Notes: generated by a model from the letters alone, not told the origin. A stretch of 64,000 nucleotides of DNA from Sycobia sp. Sy_11 (GCA_018907035.1 JACCIC010000139.1:496001-560000); one strand, 5' to 3'; numbered from the stretch's first letter, positions 22,451 to 34,833 are shown. Made by a program: numbers and translations.

Positions 22451-23930
22451 TTAAGTTTTACCTGGAGGGTCATTAGAGACATTGCCCGGCTAATGACTCG
22501 ATGGCAGCGCCAAAAGCTCTATATGAACGTAGTTGGATTTTACGCATGACTTTGTAATTTTACAATAATGTACAGCGAAGGTAAAATTGTCAATCCATTT
22601 CCTTTTTTTCGATATTACTGTTTTACCCGTCCACGAAGTATGCACGTTTTTAATCATTATGTTAATTAACTATCCGTAAGCATGTGGTTAGATTGTTCTT
22701 AGTCACTGGATTTTCCCCAATACAGCGGGGGGCATTCGCGTTATTTCCTCAAACTTGAACGAGCTAGCAAACGTGAGAATGCTATCTTGTCATGTGTCGG
22801 TTGATCTGCAATTTAAATTAAAGTAAATTTTTCGTTTAAGGATCGTAGATTACGAATTTGAAAATAGTTCGTGAACTTAATATTTTAAAATTGTAGAAAT
22901 ATTAATTACCTATTATATAATGTAATGATGTACAAAGCACCATTATCATTACTTAAATTAATTTTTCAAACATAATATTATTATATATATATATATTTAA
23001 CTTGAAACCTTGAAGAAAATACGCACATTCGATAAATATAAACGTATTATTTGCTGAATTTTTCAAAATTCTTAGAAATCTGAATAACGTGTCAGTTTCA
23101 GTAGTTGCGGTCAAACATATTCAGACAGATGTTTTTAGATGTGTAAATCTAAAATCATTCTGCTATTATACATAAACTTACATCACAGAATAAATATAAT
23201 TCTTTTGTGTGTTTTTATATAGGAAGTATATTTTTCAAAAATTAACTTGACGTAATTCGTAATACATGTATTAATTTTCGTTCTTGTATTTTGTATGATC
23301 GTAGCAACTTAATTAAAAAACATTAAAGCGATTAGATTTTCAACTATTATGTAAAAAAATTATATGAAAAAAACAGTAGTTTTTACTTTCATTTATTTAT
23401 GAAAAAAAGATTCCATTTATTTATTTATTTTGTTTATATAGTAACTGTTTTTTTTTTAATACAATATCTCAAATCCGATGAAATTATTTATCTTAAAATC
23501 ATAAAAGTAGTAGTTCTTGGCAATGTTTTTGATACTAAGATAAGCTTATAGGACTTTGCATGATAACTTCGTGCTTATCTGTTTATGATGAATCATAAAT
23601 TACTTAGATACCGTAACTATAAATAAATTTGACAAAATTTATATAACACATTATTAAAATTGGAACATCACAGTCGGATTTGAGAATTTGAGCAACCTAC
23701 TTTCGGTGCGTATTACCTGAGGAAAAACATCGCGGGGGCGTTAATACGAAATCGGTTATTTCGATGAACTGATTCTTGAATGAGCCGTCGTTCATAAGTT
23801 CCATTTAGACACAAGGAGCAGAACTGAAACCGCGGCGTTAGCTTAACATACGTTATTAAAATACCTAAGTAGATTCTATCGATCTTTTCAGGTGAGTCCG
23901 AGATTCTTTTTTTATTTAGTGTACAAACAC

Positions 23931-23978
<48 letters not shown>

Positions 23979-24740
23979 TTATAGATTTTATACAGATTTT
24001 TAAGTCTCTCAAAAACATTTGTTCTAACACTAAACTCTTCTTTCTTTCCAATTAGGCTAATAACAGTCTAGTTAAATATTTTAATCTTTAGTTTAGTTGT
24101 TTAACGAAATTATTTATCCATTATTGATCCTTTATTTATTTCTTGAACGGATTAAATCGTTACATGAAATAAAACATGACGAAATATGTGATAAATTATA
24201 TTGTAAGATTAACACTACAATAGCGACACAATATAATTTTTTAAGCCAATTTTTACACTCTATAGAAATTGCTGTCATTCCCATCATTGAAAATGGCCAT
24301 TTTTTTAAGGAATCAAAAACGTTCAAATACTTATTTTCTAGATTTCGATGTAGGCAGTTTCTTGAGTGCACACGTGCCAAAGGCTGTAACTAAATTTGAA
24401 TTCAGTTGGCTTTCAAAGCGGATATTGCTAAGCTACCTTCTCATTAATATTTGTTGCATTACGATCATTTTATTGATTAAAGCTTCAATTAAATATCAAT
24501 ATATCCATCTAGAAAGAAGGTCTTAAGCTGAAAATGAAATAGCCATACAAAAGTTTAATGTGTAAATACACAATAAGTGCACATAATTAAACTTATCTGT
24601 AGCGAATTTATCTAATAATTTTTTTCTTTCGAATATAGAAACTGATAAATATTGCTCATTAGTTTGCTAAAAAAAATATTCTACTTAAGAATTTTTAATT
24701 TTTAATTTTCTAATAAGTCTACAAGTTTTTAATATATGTA
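22451..24740. other. AT-rich stretch with GC/CA repeat
   Basis: No gene recognised. A 98-codon frame at 24097-24393 lacks an ATG start (TTG) and has no recognisable domain. A CAG|GTGAGT junction at about 23890 has stop codons just upstream in every useful frame. Confidence 0.5.
23935..23975. repeat. (GC)n-(CA)n alternating tract
   Basis: About 10 bp of alternating GC followed by about 32 bp of CA. Entirely alternating purine-pyrimidine, so a Z-DNA candidate. Confidence 0.95.
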
Positions 24741-24858
24741 TATATGAGTGTAGAATTTCACAATTATACCACTTTGCCCGTTCGACTCGATCGCGCCTGA
24801 AATTCGCGGCACGATTTATTATACCATATGCGGACATGTCGAACTCCGAAAACCTATC

Positions 24859-24905
<47 letters not shown>

Positions 24906-25330
24906 CACATACATGCGCGCGCGCGCGTACAACGTCCACAGTCCCAGCCTAATTGATAATTTTCCGAGGTAGCCTGCGAATTGGCCAACTATGTAACTGC
25001 GATGCGGTTATTATTGCGCGCGCCGGCGAGTCGCGGGACCACGCGCAAAACATATTAATATATAATGCGCGACGTACCGACGTGCTCCCCCCCCTCCCAA
25101 TCCCCCACCAGCGCACGTGTGTATATAAATTCACCGGCGTATAATATCTAAACTTTCTCGTCGCCGCGGCGCGGGCGCATCATCGGCGGCTACTCGTTCG
25201 CGCAACCGATATATATATATTATTTCCGGGGATTCGCGCGCGCGAGCGCGAGTTTTCACTCTCCACGAGTGCCTATGTGGCTACTTGGGATATTAGCGAG
25301 CGGGGCACACATGCATATAACATAAGGATG
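24741..25330. other. GC-rich block with (TA)n and (GC)n
   Basis: CpG-rich sequence containing (TA)n at 24862-24902, (GC)n at about 24915-24927, and C-runs at about 25087-25104. No supported exon. Confidence 0.5.
24862..24902. repeat. (TA)n microsatellite
   Basis: About 20 TA units, followed closely by alternating GC. Confidence 0.97.
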
Positions 25331-26215
25331 TACCGAGAATTTTATATTAAACGCAGCGGCATTTTTCAAATTTCGAGATAAAGATGATTAAAAGATGTAA
25401 TGTGAATGGAAAGTTTGAAAAAAGCGCTTTAGAACGAAAGGATAAGACGTTGCCTTGCTAAAATATAATTATCAAGAATAATTTTATCAATCAAGCGTTG
25501 ACGAATCTTTTAAAAATGCTACTTTCCCTGTTTGTCCTCGTCAAATTCATCCCTGCCAGTTCAGGAAAGTCTATAAAATATGTAGCAAATGAAAGAAATT
25601 AGAAACAACAATTTTCTATAAATTGCACAATTGAGTTTCAAATAACTTTTAGAAGACATTATCTACAAATTTTTACATTTTTCTAAATTTTGTCAGTCTT
25701 CGCCAATCAGTTTCATGTGTTGAGAAAACTTATAACCGAGTTATAACTTATAAGTACGCGATACTAAGTAAATGAACTAAGTAATATTAGGAATAGATTA
25801 ATTTTATAACAATAACGATTAACTAGATTTCTTTTGTATTTCTCTTATTAACAATGTCATATCTATATTAGATTTAATAAAGTGATACTGAAATCAAAAT
25901 AAAATCTAGACCTTAAGTTACCGATATCTAACTACGACCGATCTGCTGGATGAGTGAATTATTGCTCTTGTATGCTCGTACGTGCACCGTCTGGTCTCCG
26001 CCCCTTCTTGTCACAATCATCGTATAACGTGGCCCCTATAATGCGCGCAGAGAGCCAAATCAAATTGCCGAATAAAACTTTGAGAAACGCTCTGGATTCA
26101 AGAAGTTCCCATTTTTTTGCAATGCAGAGCAAAATTAAAAGAAAAAAAAAGTGCCAAGTTTATAAAAAGGGGACAATTCACAAAAATAACTGAATCTGTA
26201 CGAAAGGTCTCGATT
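25331..26215. other. AT-rich stretch
   Basis: Nothing recognised: no repeats of note, no domain-bearing frame. Confidence 0.55.
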
Positions 26216-27200
26216 CCAAAATCTCCCCGGGTCACGATCCGTGGCATCGCTTTCTAATCCCTCGACGTGTCATTACGTTATAAAATTCGACGAATTATCC
26301 ATTTTCGTGATGGAAGAAATTGCGCACGGCCGCGACGAGCCGTCGTCGCCGCAATTGATCGTCGTTCGCCGGCATCCGCGGCCCTGTCAGCGCCGGTCGT
26401 CGGGGCCGGGGGGCGAAAAATGAGAGCCACGGTCGTTGCCAACTGGCGAACGTTACGGACTCTGATGACGAACTGCACCCGCGCCAGTGCAATAATGGTT
26501 CCTCGTTGGGCAATGCTGCGATAAGCGAGCGTGAGGGGCGCGGGAGACGTATTTATTCGCCGCTGTAACGGGCTGGAAGGAAAATGCGTGGGACGTGGCC
26601 GTGGGGCGTGCATATTACATACCCCCTCCCCCGTCGACTGAGTTACACGGAGTTGAATGGAAAGTTTGTATTTACAATGCCAAGTTTACGAGCTGATAAG
26701 AGAGACTAGAAAGAAAGGATCAACTGGTGAAGATTATTTATGGCAACTTCAACGTATTCTTTCTTTTTTCATAAGCATTACTTGCTCGCTTTACGAATAA
26801 TACTACCAGCTTGACAAGATTACAAGAACAAATATCGAAATTTGTGCCAAAACTCCGTGGCTTCGGTCGAAATTTCATGATAAAAGTTCATTCTTCACCT
26901 CGAATTCTTGACTATGTCATCTCGAACCGATTTTTTTTTTACCAATTTATCGATAAATCACGCGCAGGAACGATGCGAATCGGATTGTAATGCGCCGTTC
27001 AAGGCGCGTCGGGCAGCGCGAAAGCAAGAACTGGACTTAAAGGGGCGGGGGGGGGGAGAAGGAGGAGGAAAAAAAGGGTTTGTTGCCACTGGTACTGAAC
27101 TGGCGATGCAGCTCGGTAGTTTTCTCCGTGGCGAGAAAACACGTTGCTTCATTATCGCTTCCCGCATCGGAGCTTGCGGGAAAAACTCGGACGGAAGATA
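26216..27200. other. GC-rich CpG block
   Basis: CpG-rich at about 26230-26640 and again at about 26960-27190, including a G-run at 27041-27060. Open frames of 85-111 codons overlap on both strands, as expected of CpG-rich DNA. None has a domain or a supported splice structure. Confidence 0.45.
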
Positions 27201-27324
27201 ATTTTTAATTAGAAGATGGTTGTTGAACACTATTTAAATTGTAGTTCTGCCGAGAAAAATTGTGGCATTTAAAAATTAACTAATAGGTAATTATGGCAGC
27301 TATTAATTGCTTACATATGTATAT

Positions 27325-27394
<70 letters not shown>

Positions 27395-28960
27395 CATAGC
27401 AGATAATACATAGTTATATGCATCTATATTTACGATAGCTAACTGAATAAATTATACATTTGTATATATTTGAATGGATACGGAAAATTTGTGTATGTAT
27501 GAATTATTTTTTTAGCGGGCCCCGATTTCTAAATTGTCTGAATTAAAAAGTATTTTTAGTTGTAATGCTATTTTCACTCTAAAGAGTTGTAAATTGAAGC
27601 AGCATCTGTCGAGAGAATTTTTGACTTCACATTGCATTTTCAGAATATGGATATATCGTATGGCTACATATTGATCTTAAGTACATTTCAAGTTATTATA
27701 GCGTGTTCGAATGGTCTAAAAATGATTTCAAAATGAAGATAACAAAGATCTAATAATTTTATCCCTCGTGAATTAAAAACGAAAAAGCTGTTTACACTGT
27801 GTCTATTAAAAATTATACGAGTATTAAAAAAGCTTCTAGAAGAGGTGACAAAGTGAAAAAACTTCAAAGACCGAAATACTTTCAATAGAAACTCTGTGCA
27901 TAATAATAGGCTCAATCATTAAACGAGAAACAAAAAGAAAGTAATAAAATGGCAAGAATTAGACGAGCAAGAGTGACAAAAAGTTTATAGCAGATACAGT
28001 AAGAAGATTAGAAAAGAGAATATTTAAATGAAGTTGAAGCTCGGAACGTATAGAAGATGAGAAAAAACAATGGGAAAATAAGTATACAATTTGACTTCGT
28101 GTTTCATTACCACAAAATACGTTTTGGTTCATATTTTGTTTGTTTCAATTCTATTTATGAATTTTCCCATTAGTAATTTTGATAATTTTATATTGCTTTA
28201 TCGAATGTCTTACACCGTAAATTTTTGGGGTATGGAATATCTTAGGTCCATCTTGATCATGTACAGGGTGATCTACAGTATCTTCGATGATGAACTAGAT
28301 AATAAAAAATTTGTTTAGACAAAAGTAATTCCGAATGAATAAACAAATCACAATCAGAGTCTTTATTGAAAATAGGAACTTTTATTTTCATTCCTGTATT
28401 ATAAAAGAGGACAAAAACTATTGGGGAAATCTTGTACTAAAAATTTCAGGTATAAACACCAAAAAATATAAGTCGATTCAATTTAAGCACTGTACAAACT
28501 GTACATTCATTTCGTCCATATATTTTTTCATTGAATTGCCTTCATGTATAAATAGTAATGACCTTTATCAGTCCGTGTCCCGTGTGTAACTGCCTGGATA
28601 ATTAAAAAACTGCGCGTTTACGAATATCGATGTATCATTCCATCTTTTATGATCTAAACTTTTTGACCTAAACATCTCCGTCAAAAATAAAAATTGCGCT
28701 ATTTTTAAAGAAGGTTAAGATTTAGAAGACAAGATTGAAATGAGCGTTGAATGGTAAATCCCCTCAGAATTTTTATTGCACTGTTCCGATGTCCCCTATT
28801 GTTTAGAAAGATTTTTTTGTAAATCATCATTTGTCAGAAATTTGGCTTGTCCGAAGAGATATTTCAAGGCTTTGCTGAAAATGGCCCGCCCTGCCCGTAC
28901 CATTTCTCCTGCATGAACACCAAGAAAGCTATACGCAATAAAAGGCTATTCCCACCCCTA
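27201..28960. other. AT-rich stretch with ATAC/AT repeat
   Basis: Two consecutive plus-strand frames (28091-28318 and 28335-28589) are Phe/Ile/Asn-rich with no recognisable family; the first starts at TTG. I treat them as chance frames. Confidence 0.5.
27326..27393. repeat. (ATAC)n-(AT)n compound repeat
   Basis: About six ATAC units followed by about 22 AT units. Confidence 0.96.
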
Positions 28961-29308
28961 CGGCGCAATATTTATATTTACATTTGTCGCACGTTTCGAT
29001 CGTCCGTACCGAGTCTGCGATACGGCGCTCGTCGACCCTCCGGGGACCTTCCGTCAACTCTTCCGTCGGATCAACGCCTCGACGTCGTTGCCACCGCGGA
29101 TGATAAATCGTCCGGGACGCCACGGCCGCGCCGCCGAGCGGTCGAGACGCCTCGGCCGTAGCTGCGTTAAAACCGGATTATCAACACGGCCGCGCCCGTT
29201 GCGCCGCCGTTTATTTGTTTTTTTTTTCCGCTTAGAGCGCTTGTTTTTCCCCTGCCCGCGGAGCTCCGTAGTTTTCTCCGGACCATTCTTTTTTCCGTCT
29301 CTCTGCCT

Positions 29309-29332
29309 CTCTCTCTCTCTCTCTCTCTCTCT
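29309..29332. repeat. (CT)n microsatellite
   Basis: About 12 CT units. Confidence 0.95.
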
Positions 29333-29477
29333 CCTGCTCCATCTCTGTCTTCGCCGTCGCCCCGAGCCCGATACCTATCCGTATCTTTTACGGTCGAGGC
29401 GCGCGCGCGGAGAGAAATTTCGCCGGTGCGCCGGACGCGTTATGCTCTTTTTTCATACTCCTTTCCGTCGGCGTGGC

Positions 29478-29480
<3 letters not shown>

Positions 29481-29519
<39 letters not shown>
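29481..29519. repeat. (CT)n microsatellite
   Basis: About 19 CT units. Confidence 0.96.
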
Positions 29520-29522
<3 letters not shown>

Positions 29523-31998
29523 TATCTATCTATCTCTCTTCCTCGCACGGCTTACGTAACGGATCCCCGACTCTATATATAAGTGTGTGCGTGAGACCCG
29601 AAGCGGTGCGCGCTCCCGTTATAGAATCGCCGGCGAAACGCGCGCGGGTAAAGGACGAAGAAAATAGCGACCCGCGCGCACGAATTTCTCCGAGTGGGGC
29701 GGAGGCGAGGGAAGGGGAGATTTGGCGGCCGCTGCGTCGAGAGTAAAAGTTATTCGTAATACTGTACACACGCACACGCACAGGCAGACGCACACAGCAC
29801 GGAGTAAAGGTCGGAAACGTTGATGGAATCTGGGCAGCTGATGTGTATCGCGGGAAACGCGCAAGTGATGCAAGCGTAAAAATGTCCGCGTGAAGCTCGG
29901 ATGTCGTTGTTTTTTTTTTTTTTTTTATTTAGAATTACGACAAACAAAAACTAAATAAAAACGTTTCTGCTTTGGACGATTGGCGATAATAATGATAATA
30001 ATCCAGTGTAACGATATACGCGACTTTTTCTTGCGCTACCGCTAATTATACACCAGTTTTCTTTCGATATTCTCGAGGGAATTAAGTACCAAGTATTCTG
30101 CCCATTATATACTAAATGATTCGGTTATTACATGTGCGTACAGAATAATTTTTTTTTATTTTGTTTTTTTTTTTTATTTTCTTATTTTTATTAACACGCG
30201 TAAATAAACCTTTGCATTTCTCTGGCTATCTTTTGGAAAGTCGATTTTAATGTTAACGAGAAACATATTTATATAAGTACGTAAGAAACGTATCATTATT
30301 AATGATCTTGATATATAGTCGGAAAAAAGCACGCCGGCTATTAGCGCGTTTTCCAATAATTAGTCGTCGTTTAAACTTTAAGGTTAGAGAAATACGGGAG
30401 CGTCTACTTTTCAAATACTTGAACGAATTATTGAGAGGAAAAAAATTTAAAGAAAGCGACAAATAATTACAAAAATTGTTAACTTATTTATATAGTAATA
30501 AACGCTACTGTGTCCCTCGTTAAAAGCTTATAGAAATTCTTTTGATATAGATTACAGTTATAATAAGAAAAAGGATGAATTTATAAAAATTTTTTACGAA
30601 TTTCATTTGAAATTTAATTAAATTTGATAGCTATTAGTTCGCGTCATTATCGATAAATTACACTGGAAAATTCGTAAAAATATATTAAATATGTAAATTT
30701 CTCGGATTATACAACCAAATAATATTGCAGGAAATGACGACGTCTACTTTAATTATAATTATAATAAAACGTGCCGGCAATTAGTTTGGCAAATAAGTAC
30801 TTTTAACCGAAGGCTAAAAAAAAATTCAAATTACAAAATAATACATCGACCGTGGTAGTAGAAAAAAATCCCCATTTACAATATAGTATATTATATGGTA
30901 ATTTTTGTCTATACACCAACGTGGCAATTACATCGATTAACGTGTGATTTCTTTGCGCTCCAGTACGGGAACGAATGCCATCGTTCCCGATTCATTGATA
31001 ATAATTTCGCGAGCGATACATTTTGATAGGAAGTATTTAGTGGCGTCTGTTTACAGTCCGCTTATGCGCCCGATGTATAACGCGCGCACGCGTACAAAAA
31101 ATATACTAATATGCGCGCTCGGCTTTCACTCAGGAACTGCGGTCACAATTGTTATTTATGTTTATTACGTTTGTTATGCTCCTTTGCGCGTGTAACATTA
31201 TTATTATTTTTCTTTTTTTTTTTTTAAACATTTCTTGCACGCGCGAGCGATATGAGAGAGCACATATATTTACGCGTAATTTCTACCCAAGTATAATGGA
31301 AAGGGTGATTTGATGTAAGGTCGTAAGACGAGAAAATAGGCTTTTTTGGAAAATTGAGGATTGACAGGAATGAATTGTTGGAGCGGTATGATTATTTTTT
31401 TTTTATTTTACTTATGATTCGTTAAAAAAAATTAATAGAATGAAAGTTTGATTAGGTTTGATAGGAAAATAAAGATAAAATAGAGTTTTATCAAATGAAG
31501 CATGCGCGTAAGTTGCTCTAGAAAAATCTTTCAAAAACCCAATGAGAAATTGAAGAGAGCATTTGCGAGTGTAAAACGTAAAACATCGTCATCTACTCGA
31601 TATTTATGGGTGGAAGAAATACGCAAACGATAAATTTCAATGCTGCAGAGACGTTGGATGAGGAACCATTAAGTAAGCAAACTTGTGATCACGACAATTA
31701 ATTACAGCTGCTAGATAGATTGCCAAAGTTCGAGCTCGTGTGCATCAGAGCTGACGAATTTTTTCATGGCACGACTAATTAAAATTTTTCATTATCATTA
31801 AGTTATAAGTGACTTTAGTTTGAGTACAGGGTCGTATGAAATATTGCTATGTAAAAAAATACAAAACTATTTCTGCACGACTGGAAAACGCCGGTAGAAA
31901 ATCAAGTTAAACTTATTCATTCGTAAGAATTTTTTAAGCCACGATAGCACCAGAGGCTATTATGTTGTATTTGATTTTGGGGTGTAAGAGTATATTTA

Positions 31999-32039
31999 AT
32001 TCAAGTATGTTTAATGCAATAAATTAAACATACTTGAAT
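31999..32039. repeat. Perfect hairpin, 17-bp arms
   Basis: The left arm ATTCAAGTATGTTTAAT (31999-32015) and the right arm (32023-32039) are exact reverse complements around the loop GCAATAA. A further pairing, GTAAGA (31984-31989) with TCTTAC (32042-32047), could extend the stem past a bulge. The size and shape suit a microRNA-like precursor, a miniature inverted-repeat element core or a cruciform. No family recognised. Confidence 0.9.
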
Positions 32040-32249
32040 ATTCTTACCAAATATTATATTTCGTGCCTAGACCATCGATTGGGATTTTCTGAACTTGACT
32101 TTTTACTAAAGCTACATTGCAACCGTTTAATAGGGCGATTTAGTATACAAGAATGTGTACGGCAATTTTTCAGATTTTTACTTTATAATCATCAGTTATC
32201 CAAATTTGTACAATCATTTGTTATTAGCAGTGAGAAAGTTATGAACTCG

Positions 32250-32268
32250 CGTGACGAATAGCGTCACG
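32250..32268. repeat. Short perfect hairpin (7-bp arms)
   Basis: CGTGACG and CGTCACG flank the 5-nt loop AATAG. It overlaps the end of the frame 32034-32261. Confidence 0.8.
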
Positions 32269-32420
32269 GATCGAAAAATCTTAGATTTCAATATAAAAAA
32301 ACGAACTGTCTGGAGTTTCCACGTATGTTCGTAATATCGTTCTGTAAAGCTTCAAAAAATCCTTATTTTTCACACACTATCGAACAATCAATTTTTCAAT
32401 AATATACCTTTCAAGCGCCT

Positions 32421-33000
32421 GTCATATACATTGCACCGTATGTACGCCGTGCAGGCGTGTTGCCGACGTACACGTATACATTTTGAATGTATCGAAACAA
32501 AAGAATAACAAAACAACAACGGCAACAACGGCTGCCTGCGCGGAACAAACGAAATTACAGCGGCCGCGCTGTTCCCGTGTGGCGGGCTCGACCCTCCCCC
32601 CTACCCCTTTCCCCAGCGCCATCCTTCACGGGCGCTCCCACGACCGCCCGGCAAGCTCGACGCGCGACCAAATCCGTCCGCGTAATATATCGCGCCGCGC
32701 TTTCTAAATCGGCGCCCGCAACCTTCGCGAATGGCCGGGAGGGTCTCGGTCAATGCGAAAAAAAGTCGTTCCCCCGGATTATGCCCGGCGGCGGCGAGCT
32801 CCGCCCGCGCCGTTGCGTCACCCCGCCGCGTATACACCGAATTACTGCGCGCGCGCGTGTGTGTGTGTGTGTGTGCGCGCGCACACATGGACTTGCCACG
32901 ATCAAGAGTTACGCGAAATATTACATACATCAGCTGAATCCGCAGGCAGTGCAGTGGTTGCAAGGTTGATTGTCGTTGCACTGCTTGAATACGGTAGATC
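32421..33000. other. GC-rich CpG block
   Basis: CpG-rich at about 32430-32890, holding an alternating purine-pyrimidine tract at 32847-32887. Overlapping frames in all phases are Arg/Ala/Pro-rich and not supported as genes. Confidence 0.5.
32847..32887. repeat. (GC)n-(GT)n-(GC)n-(CA)n alternating tract
   Basis: About 40 bp of alternating purine-pyrimidine. It is symmetric, with GC blocks around GT and ending in CA. Z-DNA candidate. Confidence 0.9.
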
Positions 33001-33073
33001 TGCAAAAAAAAAAGAAAAAATCTATTTGTGTCGATTTTTTTCTCGCAAATACTAATGACAAAAACTTCTGTAG

Positions 33074-33448
33074 AATATAGTTTTAAAAAGATCACGGAAT
33101 ATGTCGGAATATGCTCAATTGCTGCGTATCATGACGGATGATTTGACGACGCTTTCTCGAAATATGTCACGCTTTATGTTTTTAGATGGTGAAAAAAGCT
33201 TATTTAGTCAGTCATCTGTAACGACAAAGGCCATTAGAGAATTAATGAAAAATTGCAAAGTAAGTTGTGGCAGTGCGCTCGAGACGGTGGGCATTTAGGA
33301 GTGCACGTGCGTAGAATATCTCGCCGTATAAGTGCGTCAAATTTTCTGTAATTTTTATGATTTACTTGACTATCAGATATAATATGGTTTTTAATAGTAA
33401 CAGGCAGGACCCCGAACAACCATTTTTTTCTACATCAAAGTATCATAA
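33074..33448 (+). CDS. Candidate coding exon(s), unknown product
   Basis: A possible internal exon runs 33074-33259 (62 codons). It follows a TACTAAT branch-point match (33051-33057) and an acceptor ending CTGTAG, and ends at a consensus GTAAGT donor. Alternatively, an ATG at 33101 could start it. The reading includes MSEYAQLLRIMTDDLTTL, SRFMFLDGEKSLF and TKAIRELMKNCK. A phase-compatible terminal exon at 33404-33448 (AGPRTTIFFYIKVS, then TAA) follows an acceptor ending AACAG. I recognise no family and found no upstream exon. Chance occurrence is a real alternative. Confidence 0.22.
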
Positions 33449-34099
33449 TTATTGAAATTATGAAAGGATATAGTCTTCCTTTATCTTACATAAGCGATCA
33501 CGCTTCGATTATACTTTACTATTGAATGATTTTTCAAAAATCTAAGCTAATGGTAAAAGGCGCAAGAATGAGACGACAAAGTCCTGGGATTATGAAACTA
33601 GAAATTTAAATTTCAAATTTACTTTTCTCAAAATTTTGTTTATGTTTTTAGAGGGTGTTGAAAATTTGAGAAAACTGTTCGTACGATTTTATGGAGATTT
33701 TAGTAAAGATCGGTGGAAATTTCGGACTTTCCCATATTGAGTGCGAGTTCCTGCCGAGATTACACGTACACTGGACGGTACAGTTATGTAGATAAGCATC
33801 AACCGTAGATGTTTAGATACAAAGTACTTGAAATGCTATTGATTTTATAGTGTATCATTTAGTTTTGTAGCCATCTGGCAGTAAGTCTCAAAACTAGAAT
33901 TATTGAAAAATATTCGAAGGTTTTTTTTCTGATTAAAAATATAATTATAAATGAAACAGGTAATTTAAAAAACAACTTAGAAAGATGTAAAAAATGTAAT
34001 TTTTAACATTGTCAAATACTCAAGTTTCCTTGATAGTCAGCATAATACGATAGATTAGCATGGGATGAGATCTTTGTAGTTTGAATGAACCAGTATCCA
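33449..34099. other. AT-rich stretch
   Basis: Nothing recognised beyond short A/T runs. Confidence 0.55.
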
Positions 34100-34173
34100 G
34101 GCCTACGACGGCTCGATTGCTAGAGCGAAGGACTAGTAACTTGGTGATCCGAGTTCAAATACCGGTCTCGGCC
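34100..34173 (+). ncRNA. tRNA-Thr(AGT)-derived sequence (SINE head or tRNA relic)
   Basis: A 74-nt tRNA-like fold can be drawn. The first four acceptor pairs GGCC/GGCC are intact. The D-stem is GCTC (34111-34114) with GAGC (34123-34126). The anticodon loop is CTAGTAA (34133-34139) with a T before the AGT anticodon. The T-loop TTCAAAT follows CCGAG (34149-34153). The A-box region CGGCTCGATTGC and B-box region GAGTTCAAATACC resemble pol III internal promoters. The anticodon stem does not pair, and the T-stem and acceptor are imperfect, so it is not a working tRNA. The A-rich tail that follows (34181 on) suggests a tRNA-derived SINE. Confidence 0.7.
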
Positions 34174-34262
34174 GATTGACGAAAAATATTAATTAAAAAA
34201 AAAAATTAAAAAATTATTAAAAATATATTAAAAATGAAAAAAATATGAAAAAAATAAAAACA
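34174..34262 (+). mobile_element. A-rich tail of tRNA-derived SINE
   Basis: About 85 bp of A-rich sequence (runs such as A8-A11 broken by TT or TAT) directly follows the tRNA-like head. I could not find a clear target-site duplication, so the 3' limit is uncertain. Confidence 0.45.
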
Positions 34263-34780
34263 ACGGATCGACGATTTTTTATAATCTCCGACTTCTATTA
34301 TTGCAGTTTTCTTTATCGAGTATCGAATAGGAATCGATTTTTGTTCCAAAAACAAAAAAAACTCCTGGACTCTAATGAGAACACAGTAGCCCTGATTCAG
34401 CGCAATGCGGATGGGCCTTTACAACTATTATACTTATAGACCCCCGGCGAGAAAAGGAAAGATTTAACGACGAAGCCGGCTTTTATAACGCACTCGCGCC
34501 GTCAATTTTATAATGCAATAAATTCGCGCCGGGGACGATGCGACGGTCGGAAAAAGCCGGGAAAGAGCCCCCTCGGCTCCCTGTCGCTCAGACGAGCGAG
34601 GCGAGACGTATAATCAGATTGCACGTACCGTGCCGATATTATGCGCGCATGCACAATACGAGCGGCGGGCACGTCGCGCGCGAAGTAAAAGTCATTTGCT
34701 TTTTGCGCGTGCGCCCGCGCGCGCTAAGCAGAAACTTTATCGGCAGTAACTGTGTTGTGTGTACACACACATACATACGC

Positions 34781-34830
<50 letters not shown>
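34263..34830. other. GC-rich block ending in (TA)n
   Basis: CpG-rich from about 34440 to 34740. Then comes a short palindrome TGTGTGTACACACA near 34756-34769 and a (TA)n array at 34785-34827. No exon supported. Confidence 0.5.
34785..34827. repeat. (TA)n microsatellite
   Basis: About 20 TA units. Confidence 0.96.

Positions 34831-34833
<3 letters not shown>

Larger units (their letters stand above)
28961..29900. other. GC-rich CpG block with two (CT)n arrays
   Basis: A CpG-rich block of about 900 bp with (CT)n at 29309-29332 and 29481-29519 and alternating CA/GC near 29765-29800. The 164-codon frame here is Arg/Leu/Ser-rich through the CT arrays and not credible as a protein. Confidence 0.5.
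29901..32420. other. AT-rich stretch with small CpG patch and hairpins
   Basis: Poly(T) at 29910-29926. A CpG-bearing patch lies at about 30940-31260. Perfect hairpins at 31999-32039 and 32250-32268 are listed separately. A 75-codon frame at 32034-32261 lies between the two hairpins. It starts at TTG inside the first hairpin arm and has no recognised family. Confidence 0.5.

Noticed and set aside
23870..23896. CAG|GTGAGT donor
   Set aside because: In-frame stops occur immediately upstream and the CAG could equally be read as an acceptor; no exon either way.
24097..24393. Overlapping open frames on both strands
   Set aside because: Plus frame starts at TTG and minus at GTG; no family or splice support on either strand.
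29088..29582. 164-codon frame
   Set aside because: Arg- and Ser-Leu-rich reading of CpG sequence and (CT)n arrays; no ATG-led domain.
34100..34173. Functional tRNA-Thr
   Set aside because: The anticodon stem has no proper pairs, and the acceptor and T-stem are imperfect. Kept as a tRNA-derived relic or SINE head instead.
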